64,000 nucleotides of DNA from Pontibacter amylolyticus (GCF_014638845.1 NZ_BMFP01000001.1:269327-333326), one strand, 5' to 3'; positions 9,232 to 19,529 are shown, counted from the first letter of the stretch. A program made the numbers and translations. Notes: generated from the sequence alone by a model not told the origin.

Positions 9232-10143
9232 TTATGCCTCTTCAGGTATAGGCAGAATCACTTTGAGGCTTTTGGGGTGCATCGTCACTTTGATCACCTC
9301 ATCCAGTTCAGCCGGCTCGCCGTCGATGTGCACCACTTCATGGTCTACGTTGTAAACGGTGGCCTTGCGGCAGCTGATGCGTCGGGTATAGATGGAGCCA
9401 TCAATATTATCGGTATACATCCTCACCAGCAACACAGGCGCGGCAGCTTTTGGAAAAGGCTCAATCAGGCAGATTTCGAAGCGCCCGTCGTTCAGGATTC
9501 CGCTGGGGTTGATGGCGGCATTGCTCCCAAAGGCGTTGGCATTGGCAATGGTCACCATAAAGGCCTGCCCCTCAAAATTCTCCGTGTCAGTCTCTATGCG
9601 ATAAAACTTGGGCTCGTAATTCATGTACTCCTGCAGGGCTATCCAGGCATAGGCGCCCGGTCCGCGCTTATCCCCTTCGCAAAAGCGCTTTACGACCAGG
9701 GCGTTAAATCCAAGATCGCTGAGATGAATTGAAGGCTTCCCATTCAGGTCGATGGTGTCGATGTTGCGCACAACGTGTTCGTGGATCAGTTGCAGGGCCT
9801 CTTCCGTATCCTGAGGTATACCCAGGTCTTTTGAGAGTCCGTTGCCGGAGCCAAGCGGTATAATGCCCAGGGGGGTCTGCGTGCCGATCAGCAGGGCGCC
9901 GACCAGACTGACCGTGCCATCGCCCCCAACTGCAAAAACAGCGTCATAGGTATTTTCCTCCATGAGCTGCTTGATCTGCTCTAAGTCACTTTCGCCTGTC
10001 GTGCGATAGATCGTGCACTTGATCTGATGATCAGCACATTCTGTCTTTATCTCATCTTCCAGTTCCTCTTTGTCGATATCACCTGCTATGGGGTTGATGA
10101 CAAACAGGAGGTGATGGAATTTTATGTCTTTTTGCGTAGGCAT
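9232..10143 (-). CDS. diacylglycerol kinase-like lipid kinase (YegS/BmrU type)
   Basis: This 303 aa protein has the signature of the DagK catalytic domain: INPIAGD near residue 16, AVGGDGTVS (GGDGT at 73-77) for nucleotide binding, then IPLGSGNGLSKDLGIP. A C-terminal beta-rich part includes VDHEVVHIDGEPAE. Members phosphorylate diacylglycerol or related lipids in phospholipid recycling. It converges with the phosphoesterase gene, only 7 bp apart, and probably follows the M48 gene in one minus-strand unit (34 bp gap). Confidence 0.9.
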   Translation of the reverse strand: MPTQKDIKFHHLLFVINPIAGDIDKEELEDEIKTECADHQIKCTIYRTTGESDLEQIKQLMEENTYDAVFAVGGDGTVSLVGALLIGTQTPLGIIPLGSGNGLSKDLGIPQDTEEALQLIHEHVVRNIDTIDLNGKPSIHLSDLGFNALVVKRFCEGDKRGPGAYAWIALQEYMNYEPKFYRIETDTENFEGQAFMVTIANANAFGSNAAINPSGILNDGRFEICLIEPFPKAAAPVLLVRMYTDNIDGSIYTRRISCRKATVYNVDHEVVHIDGEPAELDEVIKVTMHPKSLKVILPIPEEA

Positions 10144-10177
10144 GGTGTGATGTCAGTTTATAGTTGAGAGCCCGGTC

Positions 10178-10987
10178 TTATTCTACAAGGCCAGCAGGCA
10201 AACCGTTGGGATACTCCTGTTGGATGGCGCGCTCTATCTCCGCGATGCGGTTGCCTGGGTTAGGATGCGTTTGTGCGAATTCAGGACCACTGGCACCGCC
10301 ACTGGCCTCCTCGAGTATGCGCATCACCTCGATCATGGCCCTCGGGTCGTAGCCTGCCTCCCCTGTCAGGCGCACCGCCAGCCTGTCCGACTCCAGTTCA
10401 TCTTCCCGGCCGTAACGCATGTTCATCAGTTTGCCGATCATAGCGGCAGCCACGGCACCGCTTCGGGAGGCAGGATTATCGGGATCGTAAGTGGCAATGG
10501 CAGCGGCACCGGTCAGGCCCTGTGTGAGCTTTGCCTTGGCTAATTGCTGGGCAGAGTGCCGGCCGACTACGTGCCCTATCTCGTGGCCCAGCACGCCTGC
10601 CAACTGCGCCTCAGAACTCAGCCGACGAAGCAGACCCGCCGTGATGAAGATCTGCCCGCCTGGCAGGGCGAAGGCATTGACGGTCTTCTCATCGGCCAGC
10701 AGATGAAAGTCAAACTTATAGGGTGTTTCATTCACGCGGGTATTCTGGACAAGCCGCTGCCCGATTGCGCTCACCTGGGCTCTCGCCTGCTCGTCCGGGT
10801 GAAGCCCACCATATTGAGAGGCCATTTGGGGTGCGGTCTGTAACCCAAGGGCGATCTCCTGCTCTACGGTCATATCCACGTGCTGCATCTGGCCGGTAAA
10901 ATCATTTTCCTGCCTGTTGCACCAGTACGTGACCAGCGATACCGCCGCAATCAGGATGGCAATGATAAATTTCATGACTGCTCTCAT
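10178..10987 (-). CDS. M48 family metalloprotease, N-terminally membrane-anchored
   Basis: This 269 aa protein begins with one hydrophobic helix (about 5-22). ATG 10975 (MKF) is an alternative start four codons in. The zinc site HEIGH is at 135-139, and a glutamate-rich segment EDELESDRLAVRL follows around 205-217. The order is as in BepA/YcaL-type proteases. The Cys in TYWCNR is not a good lipobox, so I favour a membrane anchor. It probably acts in the periplasm on envelope proteins, like the lipoprotein M48 at 3807. Confidence 0.88.
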   Translation of the reverse strand: MRAVMKFIIAILIAAVSLVTYWCNRQENDFTGQMQHVDMTVEQEIALGLQTAPQMASQYGGLHPDEQARAQVSAIGQRLVQNTRVNETPYKFDFHLLADEKTVNAFALPGGQIFITAGLLRRLSSEAQLAGVLGHEIGHVVGRHSAQQLAKAKLTQGLTGAAAIATYDPDNPASRSGAVAAAMIGKLMNMRYGREDELESDRLAVRLTGEAGYDPRAMIEVMRILEEASGGASGPEFAQTHPNPGNRIAEIERAIQQEYPNGLPAGLVE

Positions 10988-11254
10988 GTTACTCTATACT
11001 TACATGGTTCTAATTATATGTTTTGTAAATGCCCTGCTCACCGGCCCGCTTTTACGGGAAGCCTGGTGTTGGCCGGCCGTGTTTCATCAGCGTATACTTT
11101 CATTGTATTAAAAAGTATACGCAAGCGCCATGAAAATAATAGAGACTGCAGGCTAGACAGCATGCAAGAATTCATAAATAGCTACCCTATTTTATATGAA
11201 TTTCGTAATACACTAAAATCGCTGCAAAATCAGCTTCAATTAAAACAGAATATT

Positions 11255-11452
11255 ATGAATATGAAAAGAACATTCGGTGCCATTCTGACCATATTAGGTA
11301 TAGTCGGCATCATCTGGGGCGCATATGCCTTTGTTATGGGAGGCGACGGCGCTGCTGTTGGCAAGTACACGGCCGCCGTTCCCTTTATTGTAGGCCTGAT
11401 CTTTTTCTTCGCCGGTATTAACCTGGTGAAGACGACGAAGGACCAGACCTAG
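11255..11452 (+). CDS. small two-helix membrane protein
   Basis: I chose ATG 11255 (65 aa); the ATG at 11261 is a near alternative. The frame is open further upstream, but that part is not protein-like. Two hydrophobic helices are visible, about 8-28 and 41-60, joined by a glycine-rich loop (MGGDGAAVGKY), with a charged tail KTTKDQT. It resembles small uncharacterised inner-membrane proteins common in Bacteroidota. A strong two-way terminator follows. Confidence 0.7.
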   Translation: MNMKRTFGAILTILGIVGIIWGAYAFVMGGDGAAVGKYTAAVPFIVGLIFFFAGINLVKTTKDQT

Positions 11453-11474
11453 GCGCAAAGACCATTAAAACCAA

Positions 11475-11507
11475 AAAAAGCCACACCGGATCTCGGCGTG
11501 GCTTTTT
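11475..11507. terminator. bidirectional terminator between convergent genes
   Basis: Stem AAAAAGCCACACCG / CGGCGTGGCTTTTT with one mismatch, A-tract on the left and T-tract on the right, so it can serve both the plus-strand gene ending at 11452 and the minus-strand gene ending at 11528. Confidence 0.85.
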
Positions 11508-11527
11508 CATGTAATCTTTTGGTCCAC

Positions 11528-12343
11528 CTAGGCGTTCGCAGGCAGCATATCCTGTAGCGATGCAAATCCTTCGATGGCTCTCTCAACGTTTAAATAATCG
11601 GAGGTATAGGCCTTGTCTGCACTGTGGATGTAGAGTACCGTGTTGTTCTTGATCAGCTCGATCACGTCTCCGGAAATAGCTCTTGGCACCGCCGGGCAAC
11701 CCAGGCTGCGGCCCAGCCGGCCATACTGCTTCACAAAATCTTCACTCACGTAGTCAGCACCATGCAGTACGATGGCACGCTCCATGGCTTTTGAGTTATA
11801 CTGCTCGTCCATACCTGACAAACGCAGCGAAAGCCCGTGCTTGCCATGGTAGGTTTTATCGGTCAGGTAGAAACCCATGCTGCTCATGTTGGAATTGGGC
11901 TCGTTTGAGAATTTCTCAGCTTTTACATTGCCCGTGTTACGGCCATGCGCCACCAGGTTGTTATAAATCACTTTGCTCGCATCCAGGTCTATGATCCACA
12001 TGCGCTTCTGGTTGCTCGGCTTGGTGAAATCAACCACCGTCAGGATCTGCTTGTCAGTAGCGGTCAGTTCATCCTGTTTGAAATTGTGGTAACCGGTGTA
12101 GGCACGCTCAAACACACTGTAAGAAAGTCCTGCCTTTTGTAACCCCGCTCTGTTGTACACGTCCAGCACATGCTCCTCGAAAGCGATTTTCTTCTCAGTA
12201 AAGGAAAGGTTGGCAAGTGAAGTGGAAGTCAAAACAGTTTCCGCTGTGCGTCCCATCGGATCAGATTCGTCGTGTCGGGCTCCGCCGGGAGTGGCTATCA
12301 GCATGAAACTCAAGGCAAAAGAGGTAACAGTGGCTCTTATCAT
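11528..12343 (-). CDS. murein L,D-transpeptidase catalytic-domain protein (YkuD_2 type), exported
   Basis: This 271 aa protein has an N-terminal hydrophobic export signal. The C-terminal half has the features of the YkuD_2 branch: WIIDLDASKVIYN, VAHGRNTG, then VLHGADYVS (His194) and the catalytic loop GRSLGCPAVP (Cys216). L,D-transpeptidases of the YkuD fold cross-link peptidoglycan or attach proteins to it through a cysteine. Whether this branch cross-links or cleaves murein is not settled. Its upstream 270 bp gap faces the divergent lipoprotein gene at 12614. Confidence 0.88.
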   Translation of the reverse strand: MIRATVTSFALSFMLIATPGGARHDESDPMGRTAETVLTSTSLANLSFTEKKIAFEEHVLDVYNRAGLQKAGLSYSVFERAYTGYHNFKQDELTATDKQILTVVDFTKPSNQKRMWIIDLDASKVIYNNLVAHGRNTGNVKAEKFSNEPNSNMSSMGFYLTDKTYHGKHGLSLRLSGMDEQYNSKAMERAIVLHGADYVSEDFVKQYGRLGRSLGCPAVPRAISGDVIELIKNNTVLYIHSADKAYTSDYLNVERAIEGFASLQDMLPANA

Positions 12344-12613
12344 AGGGCTATTCTTCTTTATCAGGTTTTACGCAATTAATGTACTAACAGGAAAAAACAC
12401 AACAATTGTTCCCTCAAAAGATGTTTAGGTCCAATTTGCAGGGCTTTCCCCCGCCTGGTGACCGGCTGTATATGCTAAACGTTTGTATACCTGAAGCTTA
12501 GTATACCGGGACTATTTATTTTTATTTCCAGAATCATCCAGTGCTTTATAAATTAGAGCATTTACTTGTATGCCAAGGCCGGAAGCTGCAATTTTGAGGT
12601 AAGAGAATAGCAC

Positions 12614-13003
12614 ATGAAAACGTACTCCTTCTATACCCTGCTACTGATGATGCTAATGGGCTGCGCAGACCCCGCCCGCATTTCAGGCTTCGACAGTGAG
12701 AAATGGCAGCAAGATAAAAAAGGCTGCCAGGGACAACGAAACACGATGGTCAATGACTTTGAGGCAATACGCCGCGACCTGTACGGGCGCCCTGAAGCAG
12801 ATGTAAAAGACATTCTGGGCAAACCTGATGCAGAGCAACTGATGCGTCGGGGACAGCGTGTTTTCATCTACTACTTTGAACCCGGCTCGCAGTGCAATGA
12901 GCGGAATAAACTTTCCGAAGCTAACCGGGCTGAGGTCCGCTTTAACGCCCTGAGCAAAGTGAGCGAGATCACCTACCTGCGTCCTATACCTAGTTCAAAA
13001 TAA
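12614..13003 (+). CDS. small lipoprotein, BamE/SmpA-like fold suspected
   Basis: This 129 aa protein has a clear lipobox (LMGC, Cys17). The segment RRDLYGRPEADVKDILGKPD followed by RRGQRVFIYYFEPG resembles the 'VxxxLGxPD…YxY' layout of SmpA/OmlA/BamE-type domains, but the match is by eye only. Two further cysteines (in KKGCQGQ and SQCNERN) could form a disulphide. The function is unknown. The stop codon is the first base triplet of the following hairpin. Confidence 0.65.
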   Translation: MKTYSFYTLLLMMLMGCADPARISGFDSEKWQQDKKGCQGQRNTMVNDFEAIRRDLYGRPEADVKDILGKPDAEQLMRRGQRVFIYYFEPGSQCNERNKLSEANRAEVRFNALSKVSEITYLRPIPSSK

Positions 13004-13040
13004 ATCAAAAAGCCCGCTTTTAGGCGGGCTTTTTGATTTA
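13001..13040. terminator. long perfect bidirectional terminator
   Basis: A 17-bp perfect stem (13001-13017 with 13024-13040), GC core AAGCCCGC/GCGGGCTT, A-tract and T-tract on either side. It includes the TAA stop of the gene at 12614 and also serves the convergent gene at 13054. Confidence 0.9.
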
Positions 13041-13053
13041 TGCTTACCAGTGA

Positions 13054-13452
13054 TTATTCTTCTTCCTTCCCGGTCAGCATATTAACGTGCTGGCGCCCTT
13101 CCAACTCCAGGAATTGCTTCAGCTGCTTATCATTCAGGATGCCAGCCATCACCTTGTCAAGCTGTATCTGTATTTCTCTGTAGGTACGCTGTAGTTCTAT
13201 CGGATCTTCCTGTCTCAGTTCGGCTTCTGTCATCAGCTGGTAGCGTTCCTGGTGTAGCAGTTCAACCTGCTTTAGTTGCTCTTCGCTTAGATTCAAATCG
13301 CGCTTCATTTCCAGGATAGCCATCTGCGGACCACTTAGACTGATGGCCAGCACTTTCTTATCCAGCTCATCGTCAGTCTCTGCCAATCGCTGCGCCTGTG
13401 TCGTACTTACTGTTAATCCTAGTATGATTAAAAAAGGTATAATTCTTTTCAT
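13054..13452 (-). CDS. periplasmic Spy/CpxP-like protein (LTxxQ type suspected)
   Basis: Start ATG 13452 (132 aa) puts the signal peptide (MKRIIPFLIILGLTVSTTQAQ) at the N terminus; the frame is open 7 codons further. The mature part is all-helical and charged, with LNLSEEQLKQVELLHQERYQL, a pattern like the LTxxQ repeat of Spy/CpxP chaperones and of sensor proteins with the same fold. A second helix (DPIELQRTYREIQIQLDKVM) fits. Function as a periplasmic chaperone or stress protein is an inference. Confidence 0.65.
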   Translation of the reverse strand: MKRIIPFLIILGLTVSTTQAQRLAETDDELDKKVLAISLSGPQMAILEMKRDLNLSEEQLKQVELLHQERYQLMTEAELRQEDPIELQRTYREIQIQLDKVMAGILNDKQLKQFLELEGRQHVNMLTGKEEE

Positions 13453-13765
13453 GGTATTCGGGTATGAGGCCATTACCTGGCTATGCTAAAGTTATATAGT
13501 GTTATGAACGGAATTACATTATTTAGGTTCTGCTTAAAGACGCACATATTTTATATTTTTCCAATAGTACATCCGACCGCATTTTAGCACAAAATTGAAA
13601 TATTTCAAAATATATTTAAATTATAAAAATAACTTGTATTCAAATTTAGCTATATCGTAACTAAACCCTTGGAGAACAGTACACAAAACAAACGGTCGAA
13701 ATAGTATTTTTAATAGTGGCTCCAGGTTACGCAGCAGCGTCTCCCCCATACAAAGTGAAATAAAC
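13453..13765. other. AT-rich intergenic region, no gene seen
   Basis: 313 bp between divergent genes. The middle (about 13540-13660) is very AT-rich and fits a double promoter region, although no exact TAnnTTTG box is present (TAACTTTA at one mismatch on the minus strand). Confidence 0.6.
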
Positions 13766-13996
13766 ATGAAAACTAAATATTATAATCCCAGTTCGCTCGA
13801 GGTTAACTTTGCCAAAGCATTTCAGGACTTAGCACAGCAACTTGAAGACAGGCTTGACGCAGGTAAAGTCGTCAATATCACGCCTATACATGATGCTGAC
13901 AACCCCATGGTGATATATAAGCTTAAAGATGAGGAAGGTGATTTACATGAAGTAGTTGTACAAATCATACAGCGGCCAGATAATCTGGTGAGCTGA
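13766..13996 (+). CDS. small conserved-looking soluble protein, unknown
   Basis: This 76 aa protein starts at ATG 13766. It has an amphipathic N-terminal helix (VNFAKAFQDLAQQLEDRL) followed by a beta-hairpin-like part (PMVIYKLKDEEGDLHEVVVQIIQRPD). It has no signal peptide, cysteines or known motif. I do not recognise a family. It has its own AT-rich upstream region and a strong terminator, so it is probably a real, separately transcribed gene. Confidence 0.6.
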   Translation: MKTKYYNPSSLEVNFAKAFQDLAQQLEDRLDAGKVVNITPIHDADNPMVIYKLKDEEGDLHEVVVQIIQRPDNLVS

Positions 13997-14020
13997 TCTG
14001 ACAATATAATCCTAAAAGAG

Positions 14021-14052
14021 AAAGGCGACCCGGGATATACCTGGTCGCCTTT
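14021..14052. terminator. terminator with a motif-bearing loop
   Basis: Stem AAAGGCGACC / GGTCGCCTTT; the 12-nt loop holds a TATACC word. It lies between convergent genes and can work in both directions. Confidence 0.8.
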
Positions 14053-14084
14053 CTTATTGTATCTCTGGTGTGAATGAAGCCGGT

Positions 14085-14543
14085 TCAGGGACTGCCGGGC
14101 ACTTTGTGGTCGCGTCGTTTGAACCACTGCATGGCAATGAACGACACCATAAAGCCCGATATCACGCCTTCCAGCATCAGGACGATAAAAATTACCACAC
14201 CCGGTGTGATCGCCATCCGATCGCCGAAGAACTGTTCGCCGGCAAGAACTTTTAGCAGCCCGTCATCGAACGCTTTAATATAAATGACCATAAACGCGGC
14301 AAATACCACTGTTGCCAGGACGGAAGTAATGACGCCCACTCCCAGGCCCTCAAAATAACCGATATTGCCCTGCCGCATGATCTTAAGAGCCCGTATGGAC
14401 AGGGTAACACCGACAGCCATGATCAGGCCATTGAGAAAGCGCAACTCAATAATATGCGAGAGGCCTACTACCTTCATGAGCAGAAAGTAGCTGACCAACG
14501 CAAGTGCTGTAAACAGGCCGTATTTTAGGCCAATTTTTTCCAT
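14085..14543 (-). CDS. DUF4199-like membrane protein, copy B
   Basis: This 152 aa protein has four predicted helices (about 8-27, 33-52, 72-92, 117-140). It starts KIGLKYGLFTALALVSYFLL and ends FIAMQWFKRRDH, as do many DUF4199 proteins of Bacteroidota, whose role is unknown. The neighbour at 14596 is a clear paralogue with the same start (LKYGIF), the same IxYFxGLxxGxxT motif (GYFEGLGVGVITS here) and the same ending. The two are 52 bp apart on one strand, pointing to tandem duplication. Confidence 0.75.
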   Translation of the reverse strand: MEKIGLKYGLFTALALVSYFLLMKVVGLSHIIELRFLNGLIMAVGVTLSIRALKIMRQGNIGYFEGLGVGVITSVLATVVFAAFMVIYIKAFDDGLLKVLAGEQFFGDRMAITPGVVIFIVLMLEGVISGFMVSFIAMQWFKRRDHKVPGSP

Positions 14544-14595
14544 AGTAGGTGCTTGAAGTGTCTTTATATGAGGCTGCTAAAACAGAACGCTACGA

Positions 14596-15066
14596 TCAGA
14601 TGCGCTCTTGAATAGCATGTTCTTCCCGCTTAAACCACTGCATGGCCACAAAAGCGATCAGGAAGCCTGGGATGGTACCGTAAATAATGGTGAGCACAAA
14701 GAAGGACAACACCGACAAACTCACAGGGAACAGCGCACTGGACTGCAGACTAGCCAGGTATGCTGTGTCTAAGGTTGTCAGGTAGATGACCATGAACAGG
14801 GCCAGTATGGTAGAGGAAACCACGCCCGTGGTAGCCCCGATCGCCAGCCCCTGGAAATAGTTGATGTCCCCTCCTTTCGCTTTTTTGAATTGCGAAATAG
14901 CAACTGTTATACCTATAATCAGGAAGATCGCACTCAGGAAAGAAAGCTCCACTCTGTTTTGAAGGTTCAGCAGGCGCATGATCAGGAAAAAGAGCACATG
15001 CGCTATACCTACGAAAATACCATATTTCAGTGATACCTTTTGATATGTGATTCTTGAAAGTGCCAT
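14596..15066 (-). CDS. DUF4199-like membrane protein, copy A
   Basis: I chose ATG 15066 (156 aa, MALSRITYQK) since the 19 codons upstream do not look like protein. It has four hydrophobic helices, INYFQGLAIGATTG between helices 2 and 3, and the ending FVAMQWFKREEH shared with copy B. It is the first gene of the minus-strand pair. Function is unknown for the family. Confidence 0.75.
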   Translation of the reverse strand: MALSRITYQKVSLKYGIFVGIAHVLFFLIMRLLNLQNRVELSFLSAIFLIIGITVAISQFKKAKGGDINYFQGLAIGATTGVVSSTILALFMVIYLTTLDTAYLASLQSSALFPVSLSVLSFFVLTIIYGTIPGFLIAFVAMQWFKREEHAIQERI

Positions 15067-17025
<1,959 letters not shown>

Positions 17026-17061
17026 CATATAAACCAGCGACAACCTGTAACCGATCAAGCT

Positions 17062-17742
17062 ATGCCGCTACGCTTCAGCTACAACATCCTGGTACTGACC
17101 CTGTGCTGCCTGCTTGGCAGCACAGCGGCCATGGCCCAAACCGAGCCCGACACGGTGCGCCGCAAACGCGAACTGCCCACAAGACCTACAGTGGAACCAC
17201 AACAGCAGCCCCGTGTCACGCCACCACAGCCGCAGCCGGAAGTGATCCGCTCGCAGGTTGTGCGTCCCGGCGAAGAGCCACCAAAGGCACTGATCGACCG
17301 CATGTTCTGGGGCGGCAGCTTCGGCCTGCAGTTCGGCACCTTTACTAACATATCCTTGTTGCCAGTGGTTGGTTACCGGGCTACCGAAACGTTTTGGCTA
17401 GGTATAGGCGGGGTATACCACTACCAAAGCTTCAGAGGAGAGCGCATGCACAATTATGGTGGCCGTGTGTTCGCACAACAGCAGATTTTTGAAAACTTCC
17501 TGATCCATGGTGAGTTTGAGCAACTGAGCGTGGAGCTCCCTTTAATGAACTATAACACCGGCGTATATGAGTTTAGCAGGCGCTTTATAGGTATACCCAT
17601 TGCCGGGCTCGGGTACAGGCAGCGGATTGGCGAACGTGGGGCAGCCGATATACTGCTGCTCTACAACTTCAATGACTCTTATGCCTCGCCCTACTCTAAC
17701 CCGGTTATCCGGGCAGGCTTTAGCTTTCCATTCAGGAAGTAG
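17062..17742 (+). CDS. exported protein, probable outer-membrane beta-barrel
   Basis: This 226 aa protein has a signal peptide (to about residue 25, AMAQ), then a Pro/Gln/Arg-rich linker (about 26-75, e.g. PQQQPRVTPPQPQPEV). From about 80 it has alternating hydrophobic and aromatic strands ending in the terminal strand RAGFSFPFRK. This fits a small outer-membrane barrel with a periplasmic linker. It lies 36 bp after the ABC-F gene and ends with its own terminator. Function is unknown. Confidence 0.75.
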   Translation: MPLRFSYNILVLTLCCLLGSTAAMAQTEPDTVRRKRELPTRPTVEPQQQPRVTPPQPQPEVIRSQVVRPGEEPPKALIDRMFWGGSFGLQFGTFTNISLLPVVGYRATETFWLGIGGVYHYQSFRGERMHNYGGRVFAQQQIFENFLIHGEFEQLSVELPLMNYNTGVYEFSRRFIGIPIAGLGYRQRIGERGAADILLLYNFNDSYASPYSNPVIRAGFSFPFRK

Positions 17743-17767
17743 ACGGAGCGCAAAGGTATAAACGTAA

Positions 17768-17797
17768 AAAAGGCTGCAAATCTCTTTGCAGCCTTTT
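17768..17797. terminator. terminator between convergent genes
   Basis: Perfect 13-bp stem AAAAGGCTGCAAA / TTTGCAGCCTTTT with a 4-nt loop, usable in both directions. Confidence 0.9.
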
Positions 17798-17817
17798 CTG
17801 TTTTTGAGGTATTCGTA

Positions 17818-17967
17818 TTAGCCCCGTATGAGTCGTAGCAGTACCACGATCACGGCGATCACCAATAAGATGTGAATCAATCCACCAACGGCATCAGGGA
17901 ATCCCAGGAATCCGATCAGCCAAAAGATTACTAGCACAACGGCTATGATATACAATAAATTTCCCAT
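17818..17967 (-). CDS. lmo0937-type small membrane protein, copy 2
   Basis: A 49 aa protein read from ATG 17967 to TAA at 17818-17820. It starts MGNLLYIIAVVLVIFWLIGF, then FPDAVGGLIHILLVIAVI and a basic end RLIRG. This is the lmo0937 family (DUF5670) layout of two short helices around a Gly-Gly-x-Ile-His turn. The role is unknown; members are often stress-induced. It is a near-identical tandem copy of the gene at 18034, 66 bp downstream of it. Confidence 0.85.
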   Translation of the reverse strand: MGNLLYIIAVVLVIFWLIGFLGFPDAVGGLIHILLVIAVIVVLLRLIRG

Positions 17968-18033
17968 AGTTTTAATATTTTAATTTCCAAAATATAGTCT
18001 GTTATCCTATCTAACGTAGTTACGCTATATAGG

Positions 18034-18186
18034 TTAAGCACTTCGTATTAATCGCAGCAAAACTGCGATAACAGCCAGCACTAAAAGTACGTGGATAATT
18101 CCACCTACGGCATCGGGAAACCCAAGGAACCCGATCAGCCAAAAGATCACTAGCACGACGGCTATGATATACAGTAAATTTCCCAT
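18034..18186 (-). CDS. lmo0937-type small membrane protein, copy 1
   Basis: A 50 aa protein from ATG 18186 to TAA at 18034-18036. It begins MGNLLYIIAVVLVIFWLIGF exactly as copy 2 and differs mainly in the second helix (IIHVLLVLAVIAVLL) and the end (RLIRSA). The nucleotide sequence of the first half is nearly the same in both, so the duplication is recent or under strong constraint. The 16-bp palindrome at 18211 lies 24 bp upstream of its start and may control both copies. Confidence 0.85.
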   Translation of the reverse strand: MGNLLYIIAVVLVIFWLIGFLGFPDAVGGIIHVLLVLAVIAVLLRLIRSA

Positions 18187-18210
18187 AGTTTTTTTGTTTT
18201 AATTTCTCCT

Positions 18211-18251
18211 TTTCAACGCGTTGAAAGCAAAACCGTCTGTCTGGCTTTCAA
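18211..18251. promoter_or_regulatory. candidate operator: 16-bp perfect palindrome plus overlapping inverted repeat
   Basis: TTTCAACGCGTTGAAA (18211-18226) is a perfect palindrome. Its right half starts a second inverted repeat, TTGAAAGC (18221-18228) with GCTTTCAA (18244-18251), separated by 15 nt. The region is just upstream of the tandem lmo0937-type genes. The size and symmetry fit a dimeric regulator site; the regulator is unknown. Confidence 0.5.
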
Positions 18252-18581
18252 AACGGATCAACTGACCCGCTTTGCATTTTTTTGTTTTAAGCTTTTTACG
18301 AGCCCTATACTTTAAAGGATGTATATAATCGCATTATTTTGTATACTTTGAACCAGGAATTTAAAATATAGCTATAATGCAGGATAAAAAATAAGCCCTT
18401 ATCCTTTTGATACACAGCTTAAATGCAACTTCTTTCAAAAAGAGAATTGACCGCCATAATTTTGTATAGAATATTAACTATACCCGGTACCCGACAGGTG
18501 TAGTACAGGGTTTAGCCACCACATTAAATAGAAGTCTTCCAAGATAAATGTTTTTAAAACCGTTGTTTGTCTGAATTCTGT

Positions 18582-18589
18582 TAGCTTTG
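18582..18589 (+). promoter_or_regulatory. -7 box upstream of 3-hydroxyacyl-CoA dehydrogenase
   Basis: TAGCTTTG matches TAnnTTTG, 32 bp before the ATG. A TTG at 18563-18565 lies 16 nt upstream of the box, a little close for the consensus spacing. Confidence 0.55.
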
Positions 18590-18621
18590 TAATGTATTTT
18601 TAACTACACGCACATACATCT

Positions 18622-19527
18622 ATGAAGAAAATAGCAGTCATTGGTTCGGGCACTATGGGCAACGGTATAGCCCACGTGTTTGCCCAAAATGGTTTCCCTG
18701 TTTCATTGGTTGACATTTCAGAAGTGGCGCTCAACAAGGCACTCGCCACAATTACCAAAAACCTCGATCGCATCATTGCCAAAGGCAACCTGACGGAAGA
18801 GCAGAAAGGCCAGACCCTGGACCGCATCGCCACCTATACCGACATGAAACAGGGCGTGCAGGAAGCGGACCTGATCGTGGAGGCGGCCACGGAGAACGTA
18901 GACCTGAAGCTGAAGATATTCAGAGAACTGGATGCTTTTGCCAAGCCGGAAGCGATACTGGCTAGCAACACCTCCTCTATCTCCATCACCAAAATCGCTT
19001 CGGTAACCAATCGCCCTGACAAAGTGATCGGCATGCACTTCATGAACCCGGTACCCGTGATGAAACTGGTTGAGATCATCCGGGGCTACTCTACTTCTGA
19101 CGAAGTGACCAGCCAGGTGATGGACATGTCGCTGCAGCTGGGCAAGGTGCCAACAGAGTGCAACGACTACCCGGGCTTTGTGGCCAATCGTATTCTGATG
19201 CCGATGATCAACGAGGCCATCTACTCTTTATATGAAGGCGTGGCCGGTGTGGAAGAGATCGACACGATCATGAAGCTGGGAATGGCGCACCCGATGGGTC
19301 CGCTGCAACTCGCCGACTTCATTGGCCTTGACGTGTGCCTTTCCATCCTGAACGTGCTGCACGACGGCTTTGGCAATCCGAAATACGCCCCATGCCCGCT
19401 GCTGGTGAACATGGTGCAGGCCGGCCATAAGGGTGTTAAGTCAGGACAAGGCTTCTACTCCTGGACGCAAGGTTCGAAAGAACTCATCGTGGCAGACCGA
19501 TTCAAGAAAAAACACTTTGCGCAGTAA
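18622..19527 (+). CDS. 3-hydroxybutyryl-CoA / 3-hydroxyacyl-CoA dehydrogenase
   Basis: A 301 aa NAD-dependent enzyme that interconverts 3-hydroxyacyl-CoA and 3-ketoacyl-CoA, in fatty-acid or polyhydroxybutyrate/butyrate metabolism. The Rossmann motif GSGTMG is at 8-13 (MKKIAVIGSGTMGNGIAHVFA). Family segments follow: ASNTSSISITKIA, GMHFMNPVPVMKLVEII (catalytic His region), NDYPGFVANRILMPMINEA and HPMGPLQLADFIGLD. Length and order match Hbd. It is followed after 2 nt by a VOC-family gene, so both share a transcript. Confidence 0.93.
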   Translation: MKKIAVIGSGTMGNGIAHVFAQNGFPVSLVDISEVALNKALATITKNLDRIIAKGNLTEEQKGQTLDRIATYTDMKQGVQEADLIVEAATENVDLKLKIFRELDAFAKPEAILASNTSSISITKIASVTNRPDKVIGMHFMNPVPVMKLVEIIRGYSTSDEVTSQVMDMSLQLGKVPTECNDYPGFVANRILMPMINEAIYSLYEGVAGVEEIDTIMKLGMAHPMGPLQLADFIGLDVCLSILNVLHDGFGNPKYAPCPLLVNMVQAGHKGVKSGQGFYSWTQGSKELIVADRFKKKHFAQ

Positions 19528-19529
19528 GA

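Larger units (their letters stand above)
18187..18621. other. intergenic region with palindrome and promoter boxes, no gene
   Basis: 435 bp between divergent genes. It holds the palindromic region at 18211-18251, a TAATTTTG box at 18457-18464 with no obvious gene start soon after it, and a TAGCTTTG box at 18582-18589 near the dehydrogenase gene. No open frame or RNA fold was recognised. Confidence 0.6.

Noticed and set aside
18457..18464. TAATTTTG box as the start of a small RNA gene
   Set aside because: No TTG at a fitting distance, no terminator before the dehydrogenase gene and no stable fold recognised; left unassigned.
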